Of a stretch of 64,000 nt of DNA, positions 18,090 to 29,615 are shown piece by piece. This DNA comes from Sabellastarte sp. h YS-2021 (lineage: Eukaryota; Annelida; Polychaeta; Sabellida; Sabellidae). The stretch is from NCBI GenBank assembly GCA_964017235.1, contig OZ024929.1, positions 61,351,603 through 61,415,602 on the forward strand, given 5' to 3'. The notes below the pieces were generated by a model. The model made no database searches and was not told the DNA's origin. It worked only from the letters and a program-made list of their open reading frames with translations. How positions within the stretch are numbered: position 1 is the stretch's first letter; every line of letters begins with the position of its first letter. A program made the position numbers and the translations under genes.

Positions 18090-19030
18090 GGTTTGGTAAA
18101 CTTTGGCCTACTTTTGAGTGAGTAATAGCACTTTTACTAATATAATTATATGGCTTATAACTCGAAAACTATTGCATTTAGAGTATTTTGTTGCAATATG
18201 TTGTTCAGCTACTTTCTCCACAGCTACAACATGGTCAGTAGTTTGGAAGTGTATCTCCATAGCTAAGTGAGTAATAGCTACTTTGTCAATTGTTAATGAT
18301 AACCATAATGAGTAAATGGCTTATATCTTCAAAAGTATTGCAGCTACACAATTTCTCTCAAATATGTTGTTTATCTACTTTTCTGTGAACTGTAACATAT
18401 TGAAGTTTCACACCTGTTGCTCAATGTACAAGTGAGTAATGGCTACTTTATTGCTACTTTTAGTGAAAATGTGAAAAATCACAAATATCTCACAAACCGT
18501 AAGAGATAGAGCAATTTCGAGCGAATTTTTGACCCACAGGGTGGTACAACAATGTCCTATGCTAAGGGGATTAGTGAACTTTGGCCTACTTTTGAGTGAG
18601 TAATAGCACTTTTACCTAATGTACTTATATGGCTTATAACTCTCAAACTATTGCATTTAGAGTATTTTGTTGCAATATGTTGTTCAGCTACTTTCTCCAC
18701 AGCTACAACATGGTCAGTAGTTTGGAAGTGTATCGCCATAGCTAAATGAGTAATAGCTACTTTGTCAATTGTTAATGATAACCATAATGAGTAAATGGCT
18801 TATAACTTGAAAAGTATTGCAGCTACATAATTTCTCTCAAATATGTTGTTCATCTACTTTTTTGTGAACTGTAACATATTGAAGTTTCACAACTGTTGCT
18901 CAATGCACAGGCGAGTAATGGCTACTTTATTGCTACTTTTAGTGAAAATGTGAAAAATCACAAATATCTCGCAAACTGTAAGAGATAGAGCAATTTCGAG
19001 CGAATTTTTTACCCATGTTGTTCATCTATT
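18090..19030. repeat. Higher-order satellite repeat, two units of ~474 bp
   Basis: 'ctttggcctacttttgagtg' recurs at 18103 and 18577. Each unit holds three ~158-bp monomers: two S1-like (tattgcatttagagtatttt; tattgcagctaca) and one S2-like (gagatagagcaatttcgagc). A third copy lies at 6690-7230. The unit ties S1 and S2 into one lineage. Confidence 0.75.
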
Positions 19031-19035
19031 TTTTA

Positions 19036-19430
19036 CCCGACAGCCCATGGTGTCCGGATGGGCGGGCAGGTGGCGTGAAAAAGTTTGTCCAGACTGTATC
19101 TCACAAACCGTAAGGTGTAGGGAGTTGGTACTTGGTAGGGACATTCATTAGGATGTGTAGGTGTGCAACGTCATGGTCTGACCCTGATTTGACCTTTGAC
19201 CTTGCCGCAGTGACCTTAAGTTTGAAGATCTTGTCCAAGCTATATCTTGGAAACCGTAAGGTGTAGGAAGTTGATACTTGGTAGGAACATTGGTTAGGGG
19301 ATGTAGGTGTGCAACGTCATGGTCTGACCTTGATTTGACCCTTGACCTGGCCGTAGTGACCTTGACCTATAAAATCTTGTCTGGGCTATTTAATGCTCGG
19401 CCGGAGATGCACACCGCGGCAGTGGTCTTG
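19036..19430. repeat. S3 satellite, short copy with left flank
   Basis: Begins 'cagcccatggtgtccggatg', the S3 flank seen at 23.75 and 31.08 kb. It carries two ~143-bp monomers with 'accgtaaggtgtaggaagtt' and 'tgatttgaccttt'. Confidence 0.7.
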
Positions 19431-20224
19431 TTCATCTTCTTTTGTGTGAGCTATACTATACTAAAATTGCAGCACTTTAACTGATTGAATAGCTGAGCAA
19501 AAGCTAGTTTGAGATTCTCACTGTTGAATCAGTTGTAACCCAAAAACTATTGCATTTGCAGTACATGTAGTTTCTTTAAATATGTTTTTAACCTACTTTT
19601 TACACCTAAACAGTTACCTTGTTACTCTCCTTCTGAATACTAGTGCTGTGAAATCGCTTCAAATATCGGGTTCTATGTTTGGTATCTGTACAAGCTAGCG
19701 AACTTGGGTCTAGTTCGATCTTCGAAACAACATTTTCAAAACCAGTTAAAATGCAGAAATCTCACATAAAATCTTGTCACTTTATTGAAAATATAGCAAA
19801 AATATAAAATCCATATATTTGTAAAATAAATTCCGCCATATTTTTAACAAAAGAAACAAGTTTTATAGATGGGCGAAAATAGGAACCGTTGGGATGTGGT
19901 GTGATGTTGGGGATTTCTAAACATTTTGCAAAGTCCGGATTTCAGACGTTTTGAACCGAACTCCGAAATCAGGGCAGTAAACGAGTGAACTATCGAACTT
20001 CTTCAAACATCATCGCAGCACTACTGAATACCATTTGCAGGGCACAACTTTTGTGTCCTTCTCTTCTGTCACTTCTACTCTGAAACTCAAAACACAGTCA
20101 GCTGACACAGAGCCCATTCATGGGCACTGATTGCTTGTTAAAATTTGGTGTGTAGGTTTATAGAGTCAGTTGACTGCTTGGTATTATTGTTGATGGTAAT
20201 AGCTTTAATCTCCTGAGTAATAGC
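19431..20224. other. Non-coding region, nothing recognised
   Basis: AT-rich, no ORF above about 70 codons. The segment near 20098-20140, with the small hairpin GCCCATTCATGGGC, also occurs near 60655-60690, so at least part is a dispersed repeat. Confidence 0.35.
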
Positions 20225-20720
20225 TATATAGCAAAAAGATAGAGCGATTTCGTCGAAATTGTTGACCCACAGGTAAGCAATGTACTATTGGCAATTTTCA
20301 AAAATTTTTCCTCTCCCCAAAAATGGCAGCCATTTTGAATTTTCGCCCAAAATGCAAAAACACAAATTTGCTTCTATCTCCTTAACCGTGTGAGATAGAG
20401 CGATATCGTCAAAATTTTCGACCCATAGGGTATCTAAGAAATGTAGTATTGGCAATTTTCAAAAACATTTTCCTCTCCCCAAAAATGGCCGTGCGAGATA
20501 GAGTGATTTCTTCTAAATTTTCGACCCAGAGTATCTAAGCAATGTACTCTTAGCAATTTTCAAAATATTTTACTTTCCCCAAAAATGGCGGCCATTTTGA
20601 ATTTTCGAATTTTTGACAAAAATGGAAAAACACTAATTTGCTTCTATCTCCTTAACTGTGCGAGATAGAGTGATTTCGTCGAAATTTTCGATCCACAGGG
20701 TATCTCGGCAATCTACTCTT
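20225..20720. repeat. S2 satellite array
   Basis: About three monomers with 'gatagagcgatttcgtcgaa', 'gacccacaggtaagc' and 'aaaatggcggccattttg'. The last monomer is included in the 610-bp duplication described separately. Confidence 0.75.
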
Positions 20721-21807
20721 GCCAATTTAGTCCAAGTACTAGAACAAAACTCATGCTTCACTTTGGGTGCACATTATGTATGCCAATACGTCCTCTTTTT
20801 AGTTTAAAATTATTTTACCTACAGAGACACGTATTGTACATCATATATATCTCACTTTATTACAGTAAAACCAGTAACGACAATATTTCAAAAGTTTAAA
20901 TGTGCATCTATGTCTAGCAATGCATGGCACTCGTAACTCGATGGAGTTTTATTGACTCTTCGGAATGAATTTTCACCCTATCAAATAAATCCATTCATGT
21001 TTTCTTGTTTAAAGGTCATCGCCAGGTTGTCCAATGGAATTTTTCAACAGAAATATCAAAATAAAATTGGCGGTACTACAATTCAAAGAATGATAATATA
21101 AAAGGTTAAATAGAGGATCAGAGGTATATATCGACACTAGACTAATCGACACTGTCCAAAAACATTTCAGTGTACATCTACGTCTTCGTATTTCTTTGCG
21201 GCCATTTTGAATTTTCGAATTTTTGACAAAAATGGAAAAACACTAATTTGCTTCTATCTCCTTAACTGTGCGAGATAGAGTGATTTCGTCGAAATTTTCG
21301 ATCCACAGGGTATCTCGGCAATCTACTCTTGCCAATTTAGTCCAAGTACTAGAACAAAACTCATGCTTCACTTTGGGTGCACATTATGTATGCCAATACG
21401 TCCTCTTTTTAGTTTAAAATTATTTTACCTACAGAGACACGTATTGTACATCATATATATCTCACTTTATTACAGTAAAACCAGTAACGACAATATTTCA
21501 AAAGTTTAAATGTGCATCTATGTCTAGCAATGCATGGCACTCGTAACTCGATGGAGTTTTATTGACTCTTCGGAATGAATTTTCACCCTATCAAATAAAT
21601 CCATTCATGTTTTCTTGTTTAAAGGTCATCGCCAGGTTGTCCAATGGAATTTTTCAACAGAAATATCAAAATAAAATTGGCGGTACTACAATTCAAAGAA
21701 TGATAATATAAAAGGTTAAATAGAGGATCAGAGGTATATATCGACACTAGACTAATCGACACTGTCCAAAAACATTTCAGTGTACATCTACGTCTTCGTA
21801 TTTCTTT
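20588..21807. repeat. Identical 610-bp tandem duplication
   Basis: 20588-21197 and 21198-21807 match at every place compared. The breakpoints share the dinucleotide gc (..aaatggc|ggcc and ..ttctttgc|ggcc). The unit contains the end of an S2 monomer and unique AT-rich DNA. It is either a very recent duplication or an assembly artefact. Confidence 0.85.
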
Positions 21808-22589
21808 GCACATGTGCATCCCTGTATCTTTCCTGCATTTACATCGCTTTTAAATCTTCATATACTACCAGAACTCACCCAGTTGCTCGTATATACCAGC
21901 AAACAAAATACCTACATTGAAATGCCTCTACATCTCAATACATAGTATTACGTTTTGAATGCAAGGACATGGAAGTCTTTTAATTTTTTATTTCTTCTAA
22001 GGCTGTGATAGGTTACCTGGTTACCCGAAAACGATCTGAATTCCTTAAGAAACCGAGTACAAACTGGCAAAGCAGGTAATCGAAAAATTATTAAATATAG
22101 CATAAATCAATGAAACACTCAGATAAACCTTAGTATTCTGTCATATTTCTTTAATTACTGTTAGTTTTTCATGTAATTTTCCTTATTAAGCATCCCTGAA
22201 AGGGCGCTTATTTGGTTTCGCATCAGTTTCCTCGCCGCCGCATTATGGTCTCCCTTAAATATCTCCCTTATTATTGCAAGCTTTTTAACCATATTTGGCA
22301 GTTATATACCTTAGGCGTGGGAAAATTTTTCCACATGCTTAAATTTGACCTTTGATCTTTATCAAGGTCACATGATCAAAAAATAGTTATTTCGGGTACA
22401 CCCGCCCGTCATTCAGGAAGTTCAGGAAAATCTACTGACCGCAGAGGCTTGTAACTTCATACACATGTTTATACTATCAAAAACGTGAGCTGATTAGATT
22501 TTGGGAGCAATCCAATGAAAATTGACCGATTTATGAGTGATTTTCTCACAGGTACCAATCAGAAAGCTTAAAATTCATGTGAACCCCCC
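21808..22589. other. Non-coding spacer
   Basis: No coding signal. 22290-22560 resembles the spacer at 9081-9420 in layout ('caaggtcacatgatcaaaaa', 'caatccaatgaaaat'), suggesting an old dispersed repeat. Confidence 0.35.
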
Positions 22590-22729
22590 TATTATCTTCT
22601 TAAGTATTGCATTTAGAGCCATAAAATGTATTGGGAGGTAGTAGGAAACCATATGTGGAGAGTCTAGAAAGCAAGTCAAATTTCCCCCCGACCCCCCTGT
22701 AGGGGTCAAACTGGGGTCATAAAATAGCC
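22590..22729. repeat. S4 satellite monomer, left flank of DIRS-C
   Basis: One monomer with 'aaccatatgtggagagtcta' and 'gggtcaaactggggtcataa'. The S4 array continues at 29806 after DIRS-C, so DIRS-C inserted in it. Confidence 0.75.
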
Positions 22730-22749
22730 ATTTTATTGCATAAAAACGT

Positions 22750-22899
22750 ACTTACATAATCCCAACAAATGCTTACGTGACCTACCGTTCGGTCAAGGAC
22801 ACAGACAATGGGTCACGCCATTTTTTTTACTGAAAGTACACACGTAAACTCCAGCGGGCACCTGCTGGAGGTTATATCTCCACTGTAAGTTGTCATTCT
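22750..22899. repeat. DIRS-C left inverted terminal repeat
   Basis: Begins acttacataatcccaacaaa. It is the complement of 29616-29765 with mismatches seen near the 'ctccagcgggc' and 'atgggtcacgcc' blocks. Low divergence suggests a fairly young insertion in spite of the broken ORFs. Confidence 0.88.
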
Positions 22900-22948
22900 T
22901 ATTTTGACCGCCGTCAAGTACACACGCGTTCTTTTTAGTGCTTCAAAG

Positions 22949-23743
22949 ATGTCCGAAAAACAAAGAAAATGCTCCATTTGCTTGGGTGACATGTTGCCTT
23001 GGGACAATCACCAGGCTTGCTTGAAATGTAGAAACGACAAGAAAGGCAAGGATAAATGTGTTATTGGTAAGGAATCTGAGTGCACTATTTGTGTTGGTGC
23101 TTTGAAAATTCCTCATATGAAGAAATCTTCAAAAAGTAAAGTTACTGAGAAGTTCGATGATTCTCTGTTGGATGAGCCAACTCCTTCAAAGTCCTCAACT
23201 TCCACCTCTTCTACTCCTGATTCGTCTCTTCAGGAGATGCTAAAGGCTATGAATCATCAGTTAACTTCCCTGGCTTCTCAGTTTGAGGAGCTCAAGCGCA
23301 GGGATAAACCTACATCTTCCAAAACAGCTCTTCCTCTCTCTCAGGAGCAGGGTATGTGTGCCCCTGTCTCCCAGACCAGACCAGTCCCCTCAGAGGGGGA
23401 ACTTTCTGATGAGGAATCCTCTTTACCTGCAACGAAACGCCACAGATCTAGGTCTCCTCAGGGGGATACAGACTCTCACTCCCAGGAGTTAGATCCCTCC
23501 TATGTAGAGATGCTCAATGCCATCAGGAATTTATTTGATTTAGAGGTACCACAAGTGGAGTGCCTTGTGGCTCCCTCTGCATTTTCTAAGAAACCTTCCA
23601 AGCAGGTGGTGAGAAAGCAGAATCTGGCTTTACCTCCTGTTCAGGATATACAGTCCATGTGGGACTACAGGTTCAGGAAGGCTTCTGAAACCACAGTAAA
23701 AGATAAGTCCAGCTCTGAATCACTATCTCAGGGACAGTTTTTA
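22949..23743 (+). pseudogene. DIRS-C gag, N-terminal part
   Basis: Starts at ATG 22949 (MSEKQRKCSICLGDML), with the DIRS Gag Cys/His cluster CSIC..H..CLKC..C..CTIC. A Ser-rich region follows. The frame continues into LSQGQFLP, where an unrelated element begins at 23744, and ends at a foreign stop at 23758. The remaining gag lies beyond the insert. Confidence 0.75.
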
Positions 23744-25130
23744 CCCCACAGCCCTTAAGGGCTGTCGGGGTATTGTTTTCACCCATGGTGTCCGGGTGGG
23801 CGGGCGTCCTGTCGGGCGGGCGGCGGGAAAAAGTTTGCCCGGGCTGTATCTCAGAAACCGTAAGGTGTAGGAAGTTGATACTTGGTAGGGACATTGGTTA
23901 GGGGGTGTAGGTGTGCAACATCATGGTGTGACCTTGATTTGACCTTTGACCTTGCCGTAGTGGCCTTGAGTTTGAAAATCTTGTCCGGGCTATATCTCGG
24001 AAACCGTAAGGTGTAGGAAGTTGATACTTGGTAGGGACATTGGTTAGGGGGTGTAGTTGTGCAACGTCATGGTGTGACCTTGATTTGACCTTTGACCTTG
24101 CCGTAGTGACCTTGACCTATAAAATCTTGTCCAGGCTATATCTCGGAAACTGTAAGGTGTAGGAAGTTGATACTTGGTAGGGATATTGGTTAGGGGGTGT
24201 AGTTGTGCAACGTCATGGTGTGACCTTGATTTGACCTTTGACCTTGCCGTAGTGACCTTGACCTATAAAATCTTGTCCGGGCTATATCTCACAAACCGTA
24301 AGGTGTAGGAAGTTTATACTTGGTAGGGACATTGGTTAGGGGGTGTAGGTGTGCAACGTCATGGTCTGATCAGGATTTGACCTTGCTGTAGTGACCTTGA
24401 CCTATAAAATCTTGTCTAGGCTATATCTCAGAAACCGTAAGGTGTAGGAAGTTGATACTTAGTAGAGACATTGGTTAGGGGGTGTAGTTGTGCAACGTCA
24501 TGATCTAACCTTGATTTGACCTTTGACCTTGCCATAGTTACCTTGACCTATAAAATCTTGTCCGGGCTATATCTCGGAAACCGTAAGGTGTAGGAAGTTG
24601 ATACTTGGTAGGGACATTGGTCAGTGGCCATAGGTGTGTATTATCATGGTGTGACCTTAATTTGACCTTTGACCTTGTCGTAGTGACCTTGACCTTTAAA
24701 ATCTTGTTGCACCTTTGGGTCTGTCTTTTGATGCAGATTAAGCACTGTTAATTCATATTAGAATTTATTAAGAATTTTACTTTCATAACTTCCCATTGTA
24801 AGAGATAGAATTTCATCAAGTGAGCCACAGATTTTGCTCCAACACCACACATAAGCGTTCATTAAATGTATTACCACTTCTGTATGCATGGTAATATTCA
24901 AAACATCTAAACCATAATTCGGCCATGCAGATGTAGATAAAGAATGTTGAATTTTAGTTTACTGATTAATGCTGTCATCTTGTTATTGAATTGACTTGTT
25001 TTAATACTTCATCTTTACATGCATTATCTTTCTTTTAAACATTATTTTCTGCATTTAAACATTTTTTGGAACTTTATATAACTGACAGTGCTGTGAAAGT
25101 ATCCTGAACTTTGTACTGGTACAGTGCTTC
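23744..25130. mobile_element. Mobile satellite-bearing element (pearl/HINE-like), copy 1, inserted in DIRS-C gag
   Basis: Left flank starts at a palindrome, CAGCCCTTAAGGGCTG (23749-23764). The core is about six to seven S3 monomers of ~143 bp (23840-24700: 'accgtaaggtgtaggaagtt', 'tgatttgacctttgacct'). The right flank, ~430 bp, starts 'ctgtcttttgatgcagatta'. Copy 2 at 31077 has the same flanks in the same order and is also preceded by TTTTTA. Since gag coding lies on both sides, the whole unit moved as one. Left hairpin, tandem cores and right flank fit bivalve pearl or Helentron-associated elements; the class is inferred. The right edge is uncertain by a few tens of bases. Confidence 0.7.
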
Positions 25131-25936
25131 TGTATCTCATGGTGTTGAAAATATTTCCCTAGGCTGTGGGGTACGGGCATCTCTGATGCTATTTTTGGCC
25201 TTTGAGAGGCCTGACATGATATACTACACTACCTCTCCTCAAAATACTCCTTTGAGAGCTCCAAAACTACCTGACTCATACTTCAACGTATCCAAAGTAA
25301 AGTCTTTGTCAGCTTCCATATCTGTACCTTCCAAACAATTTATTGTGCAAGAGACAGTTTGCAGAGAGAATGTTCAAATCTTGGGCCATGTAGTGTGGTT
25401 TAAAATGGCCATTGAGGAGCTCAACAATAGAATCCAGGAGTTAGCTACAGAAATTAAAGGCTCGGAAGATCTGGATACCATCAGGGAATCAGCAGATCTC
25501 ATGATTAAATATTCACAGCTACAGGCTTCTGTCACATCCTCCTTAGAGATAGCTCTGGATACAGTCCTCAAACAAAATATGACTATGGCCTGCAATATGC
25601 AACTTGCAAGGAGAGACAGCTTATTGAAGCTCAAAATTAGGTCCTAAGGACTTGGCAAACTTGCGTACTGATCATTTTGACCAGCAGGAAGTTTTCAATT
25701 CAGATATCCTATCCCAGGTTGAGGATAACATGATTAAAAGACTCTCCATTTTGAAGGATTCTGAGTCCAAGTCATACAGAGATTCTGTTAAGAACTTCGA
25801 TTTCGGGAGATCTTCACATCCAAAATCTCAGGAGAATACCAGGTCGTTTCGTGACAAACGAATGCAGCAAAACTCAACCTATAACCACTTCTCTGCGCGC
25901 GCATCGCGAGGAGGCAGAGGCGGAAAGAGGAAGTGA
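25131..25936 (+). pseudogene. DIRS-C gag, C-terminal part
   Basis: Gag resumes after the insert (PLRAPKLPDSYFNVSKVK..). It runs to a stop at 25647 and continues in a shifted frame from about 25650 (LANLRTDHFDQQEVFNSD) to TGA at 25934-25936. The tail is RG-rich (ASRGGRGGKRK), like other DIRS Gags. TGA is followed by C, and the same frame is open far beyond. Confidence 0.65.
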
Positions 25937-27251
25937 CTTTCTAGGGATAAGATTGCAGGATTTTTGGCAGGTATGGGCAAAAAATCAAGCACATCCCAGA
26001 GTAGTAAGTTTACTACAACATGGTTATCGCATAGACTTCAAAATTCTACCAAAATTGTCGAAAATTCCGCTCATTTTGAGCAAATATCACAACAAAAACA
26101 AAGATGGCGCTCTCCACGAAGCGGTTCAGGCCATGCTTGCAAAAAAGGCGATAACTCATGTCAGGAAACCCACTACTCTGGGATATTACAGCAGACTATT
26201 TCTGGTACCCAAACCTATGAAAAGGTGGAGATCAGTGATAGATTTAAGTATGTTAAACAACCATTTACATGTACCGACATTCAAAATGGAAACAGCCGAA
26301 TCTATCAGGAAGTGGATTCGACAGGGGGAGTGGGTCACCTCGATAGACCTCACAGACGCTTATTTTCATGTTCCAATTCACCCACAATTTCAAAAATATC
26401 TGAGATTTCAAACAAAAAAAGGGGTTTTCCAATTTCATTCTCTCCCTTTTGGTGTCGCAACAGCTCCCCTAGAGTTTACTCGCATTGTGAAAGAGGTAAA
26501 ACTCATAGCTCAAGCCAGGAACCTCAGAATCCATCAATATCTGGACGACTGGCTTCTCCGGTCACCAACAAAAGATCAATGTCTCAAAGATTCGGAAAAA
26601 TTAGTGAAATTGGTCCAAGAACTAGGCTGGCTCATCAATTTCCAAAAATCAGAATTGGTTCCCACACAAAATCTAGATTTTCTGGGTTATCACTTCGATC
26701 TTCAGAGGGGTCTGGTTTTTCCAACCCAAAAGAAACTCGATCGGTTGAAAGTTCAGACTGTTTCCATCAGAAAGTCATTAGTCTTGACTCCAAGAAAGCT
26801 CATGTCACTCATAGGGACATTAGCTTCCTTAGAAAAAACAGTACCTCTGGGAAGGTTGCACATGAGACCTTTTCAGTGGTACCTAAGGTCAAACTGGAAG
26901 TTTCCCCAGTCACTGGACAAAAACATTCCAGTAACAAGGGATTTCCTGAATTATCTCAAATGGTGGGAGGATCTACAAAATCTTATGGCAGGTTCTCCTC
27001 TCCATCCTCATGTTCACAACACTTTGGTGTTCACAGATGCCTCCCAAAAAGGCTGGGGAGCTCACTTGAACGAAATAGTCCTCAGTGGCCTCTGGTCAAA
27101 CAAGGAGGCTCAGCTTCACATCAACGTATTGGAGCTAAAAGCGGTGCTTCTGGCCCTAAAGGGGTTTCAGGAGCACTTGCAAGGTCAAAGCGTGCTCATC
27201 TGTTCAGACAACAGTACAGTAGTATCTTATCTGAACAAAGAAGGACCCTAA
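25851..27251 (+). pseudogene. DIRS-C reverse transcriptase and 5' part of RNase H
   Basis: RT motifs are intact: TSIDLTDAYFHVP, LPFGVATAP, QYLDDWLL. RNase H starts with FTDASQKGWG, VLELKAV and CSDNST. The frame then runs into a 101-bp tandem duplication and ends. RNase H is completed and the methyltransferase domain is encoded after 27255 in the frame originally used by YR. Confidence 0.8.
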
Positions 27252-28078
27252 AGACCCTAAAGGGGTTTCAGGAGCACTTGCAAGGTCAAAGCGTGCTCAT
27301 CTGTTCAGACAACAGTACAGTAGTATCTTATCTGAACAAAGAAGGAGGCACCCATTCCATAGAAATGTGTGCTCTTATCTGGAGAATTCTGGCATTTACA
27401 AATTCCAGGAGGATCCAGATAAGAGCAAGACATGTACCTGGACCCCTAAATGTGATAGCAGACTCCCTATCAAGAAGGGACAAGGTCATACAAACAGAGT
27501 GGTCCCTTCACCAACAGATATTCAACCAAATTTGCAAAATTTGGCACACACCAATGGTAGACCTGTTTGCAACTCATCTAAATTACAAACTTCCAATTTA
27601 TGTATCTCCTGTCCCAGACAAAAAGGCTTGGAAAATAGATGCATTGAATATCTGTTGGGAAGGCCTAGACGGCTATGTCTTCTGTCCAGTAGCCATCCTG
27701 CCACAAGTAATTCAAAAAATAATAACATACCCATGCAGGATGATAGTACTGGCCCCAGGGTGGCCAGGGATGCCATGGTTTTGGGATCTGGTGGATCTCT
27801 CGACCAGGGTACCCCTACAGCTCCCCCACTGGAAGACACTTCTGAAACAGCCACATTCCAACAGGTTCCACAACAACGTGGAGTACCTGAATCTACATGT
27901 GTGGCTTCTGGATTCCAGGAATCCAATTCTGGAAGATTCTCATCTGAGGTGGCAGAAAGAATTAAGGCACCTCAGAGGGAATCCTCAAGAAAAGTCTATC
28001 AATCAAGGTGGACCATTTATGGGCAATGGTGCTCACAGAATAAGGTGGACATCACCTCAACAACTGTTCCCCAGGTAG
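25937..28078 (+). pseudogene. DIRS-C overlapping frame, then shifted RNase H/methyltransferase
   Basis: Open directly from the gag stop (first ATG 25973) across the RT region, as in DIRS-A and B. After the duplication this frame instead reads the end of RNase H (KEGGTHSIEMCALIW, VIADSLSR). The methyltransferase-like domain follows: VDLFATHLNYKLP, YVFCPVAIL and LAPGWPGMPWFWDL. The usual FPP/YPP motif is FCP here. Confidence 0.7.
27154..27346. repeat. 101-bp shift duplication inside DIRS-C RNase H
   Basis: 27154-27245 is repeated at 27255-27346, with a 9-base filler (ccctaaaga) copied from the repeat start. The offset of 101 is not a multiple of three, so downstream frames shift. Confidence 0.9.
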
Positions 28079-28967
28079 CAGAATTTTTAAACTACCTGTT
28101 CACAGTCAAAACCTCAAACCAGCTACAATTACTGGTTATAGAATAGCTGATGCTTTGGGTTCTCAGGGTGAACTCATCTCAAAAAGTCTAGAACTGAATA
28201 GACTTATTGCCAGCTTCACCAGGGATAGACCTAAACCAAATAGGTCCATACCTACATGGGACCTCTCCTTGGTCCTCTTAGGTTTGACAAAACCTCCTTT
28301 TGAGCCTTTATCTGAGGCTCCTTTGAAGTGGCTAACTTACAAGACAGTTTTCCTGCTGGCTTTAGCCTCAGGTAAAAGAAGGAGTGAGATACATGCTTGG
28401 ACTCACTCTTCTGTCTCTTCAAGGAGAAATTGGTCAGAGGTCACTGTTTCTCCTTCTCCAGCATTCCTGGCCAAAAACCAGTTGGCTTTGGATGGCCCTG
28501 ATTCCATTAAACCAGTAGTTATACCAGCTCTTACTACCATGTTGGACAGTTCACTGGTGGAGGACAAGTCACTTTGTCCAGTTAGGGCCCTCAAAGTCTA
28601 CTTAGACAAGACCAAATCAATGAGAAAGGGCAAGGCCCTTCTCTTTGTATCACTTAGGGAAGGTTATTCCAAGGATATCTCAAGAATAACCATTTCCCAG
28701 TGGATCAAACACACCATTCACACTTGCTATCAGTCTTCGGATATGACTGATCAACAGGTCACTCAGGTCAGAGCTCATGATGTTAGAGCTATGGCTGCAT
28801 CACTTGCATTCAAAGGAGGTATCTCCTTAGAGCAGGTCTTGAGCTCATGTTATTGGAGATCCCACAATACCTTCACAAACTTTTATTTGAAAGATATTTG
28901 CTGGGAAAATGATGATATTTTTAAGTTAGGTCCCATTGTGTCTGCACAGCATATAGTGAACAATTGA
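27890..28967 (+). pseudogene. DIRS-C tyrosine recombinase, one frameshift
   Basis: N-terminal part (SSEVAERIKAPQR..RWTIYGQWC) is in one frame to 28146. The rest (NLKPATITGYRIADALG onward) is in another, so a one- or two-base indel lies near 28100-28115. Catalytic Arg is in GKRRSEIHAW; HDVRAMAASLAF is present; the terminal block is CYWRSHNTFTNFYL, with Tyr where DIRS-A, B, E and F have His before Trp. The C-terminus ends at 28967 without the purine tract seen in the other elements. Confidence 0.8.
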
Positions 28968-29457
28968 GACTTAATAGTTTAATCAGTCTTTATTTTTTCA
29001 GGATGTATGGAATTGGACTGGAATGTAGTAGGACTTTGATTTTTGAACACGACTATGGATAAGATTTCATGTTATGACTGCTTGGCTTGAAGGACAGCTG
29101 CACTCTAACTGTTGGAGTTTTATTCAACTGGGCACAGCTGACCTTTGACCCCCTGCACTACTGTATAGACAAGGTTATGGGATTCATAGATGTTATATTA
29201 TGTACAGTACAGCATGCTGCTTTCATAAGTGGGTGAGTACTTTACAGCTACTTTATTACAGCTACTTTTCACTTTGTCAGTACTTGTAATAACAATGATA
29301 ATAATAATACCAGTGTACCTATATGTAATATATTACAGTGTTTGTAGTATAACATATTGTTTACGCATTTTTTGTATCTGTATAACCTCAAGAACTCTCC
29401 TATAGCACTTGACAGTCCTCAGAAGTCTACCCACCATGGACCTCAGGGCTGTATTCA

Positions 29458-29571
29458 AGCATTTGTTGGGATTATGTAAGTACGTTTTTATGCAATAAAA
29501 TTGGTTAATTTTATTGTAATTGGAATTTTTATAAATAAAAATACTTACATAATCCCAACAAGGAGAGTCCC
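29458..29571. repeat. DIRS-C internal complementary region
   Basis: Complement of the left end (attatgtaagtacgttttta, tgcaataaaat) joined to the complement of the right end (ataaataaaaatacttacat). Same logic as the DIRS-B ICR. Confidence 0.88.
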
Positions 29572-29615
29572 ACCCTCCTCCCCTCTACCATCTTCTGAGG
29601 GTTAGGGTCAAAATT

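Noticed and set aside
27522..27926. 134-codon minus-strand frame within DIRS-C
   Set aside because: Shadow of the methyltransferase/YR coding strand; equivalent short antisense frames occur in siblings without conservation.
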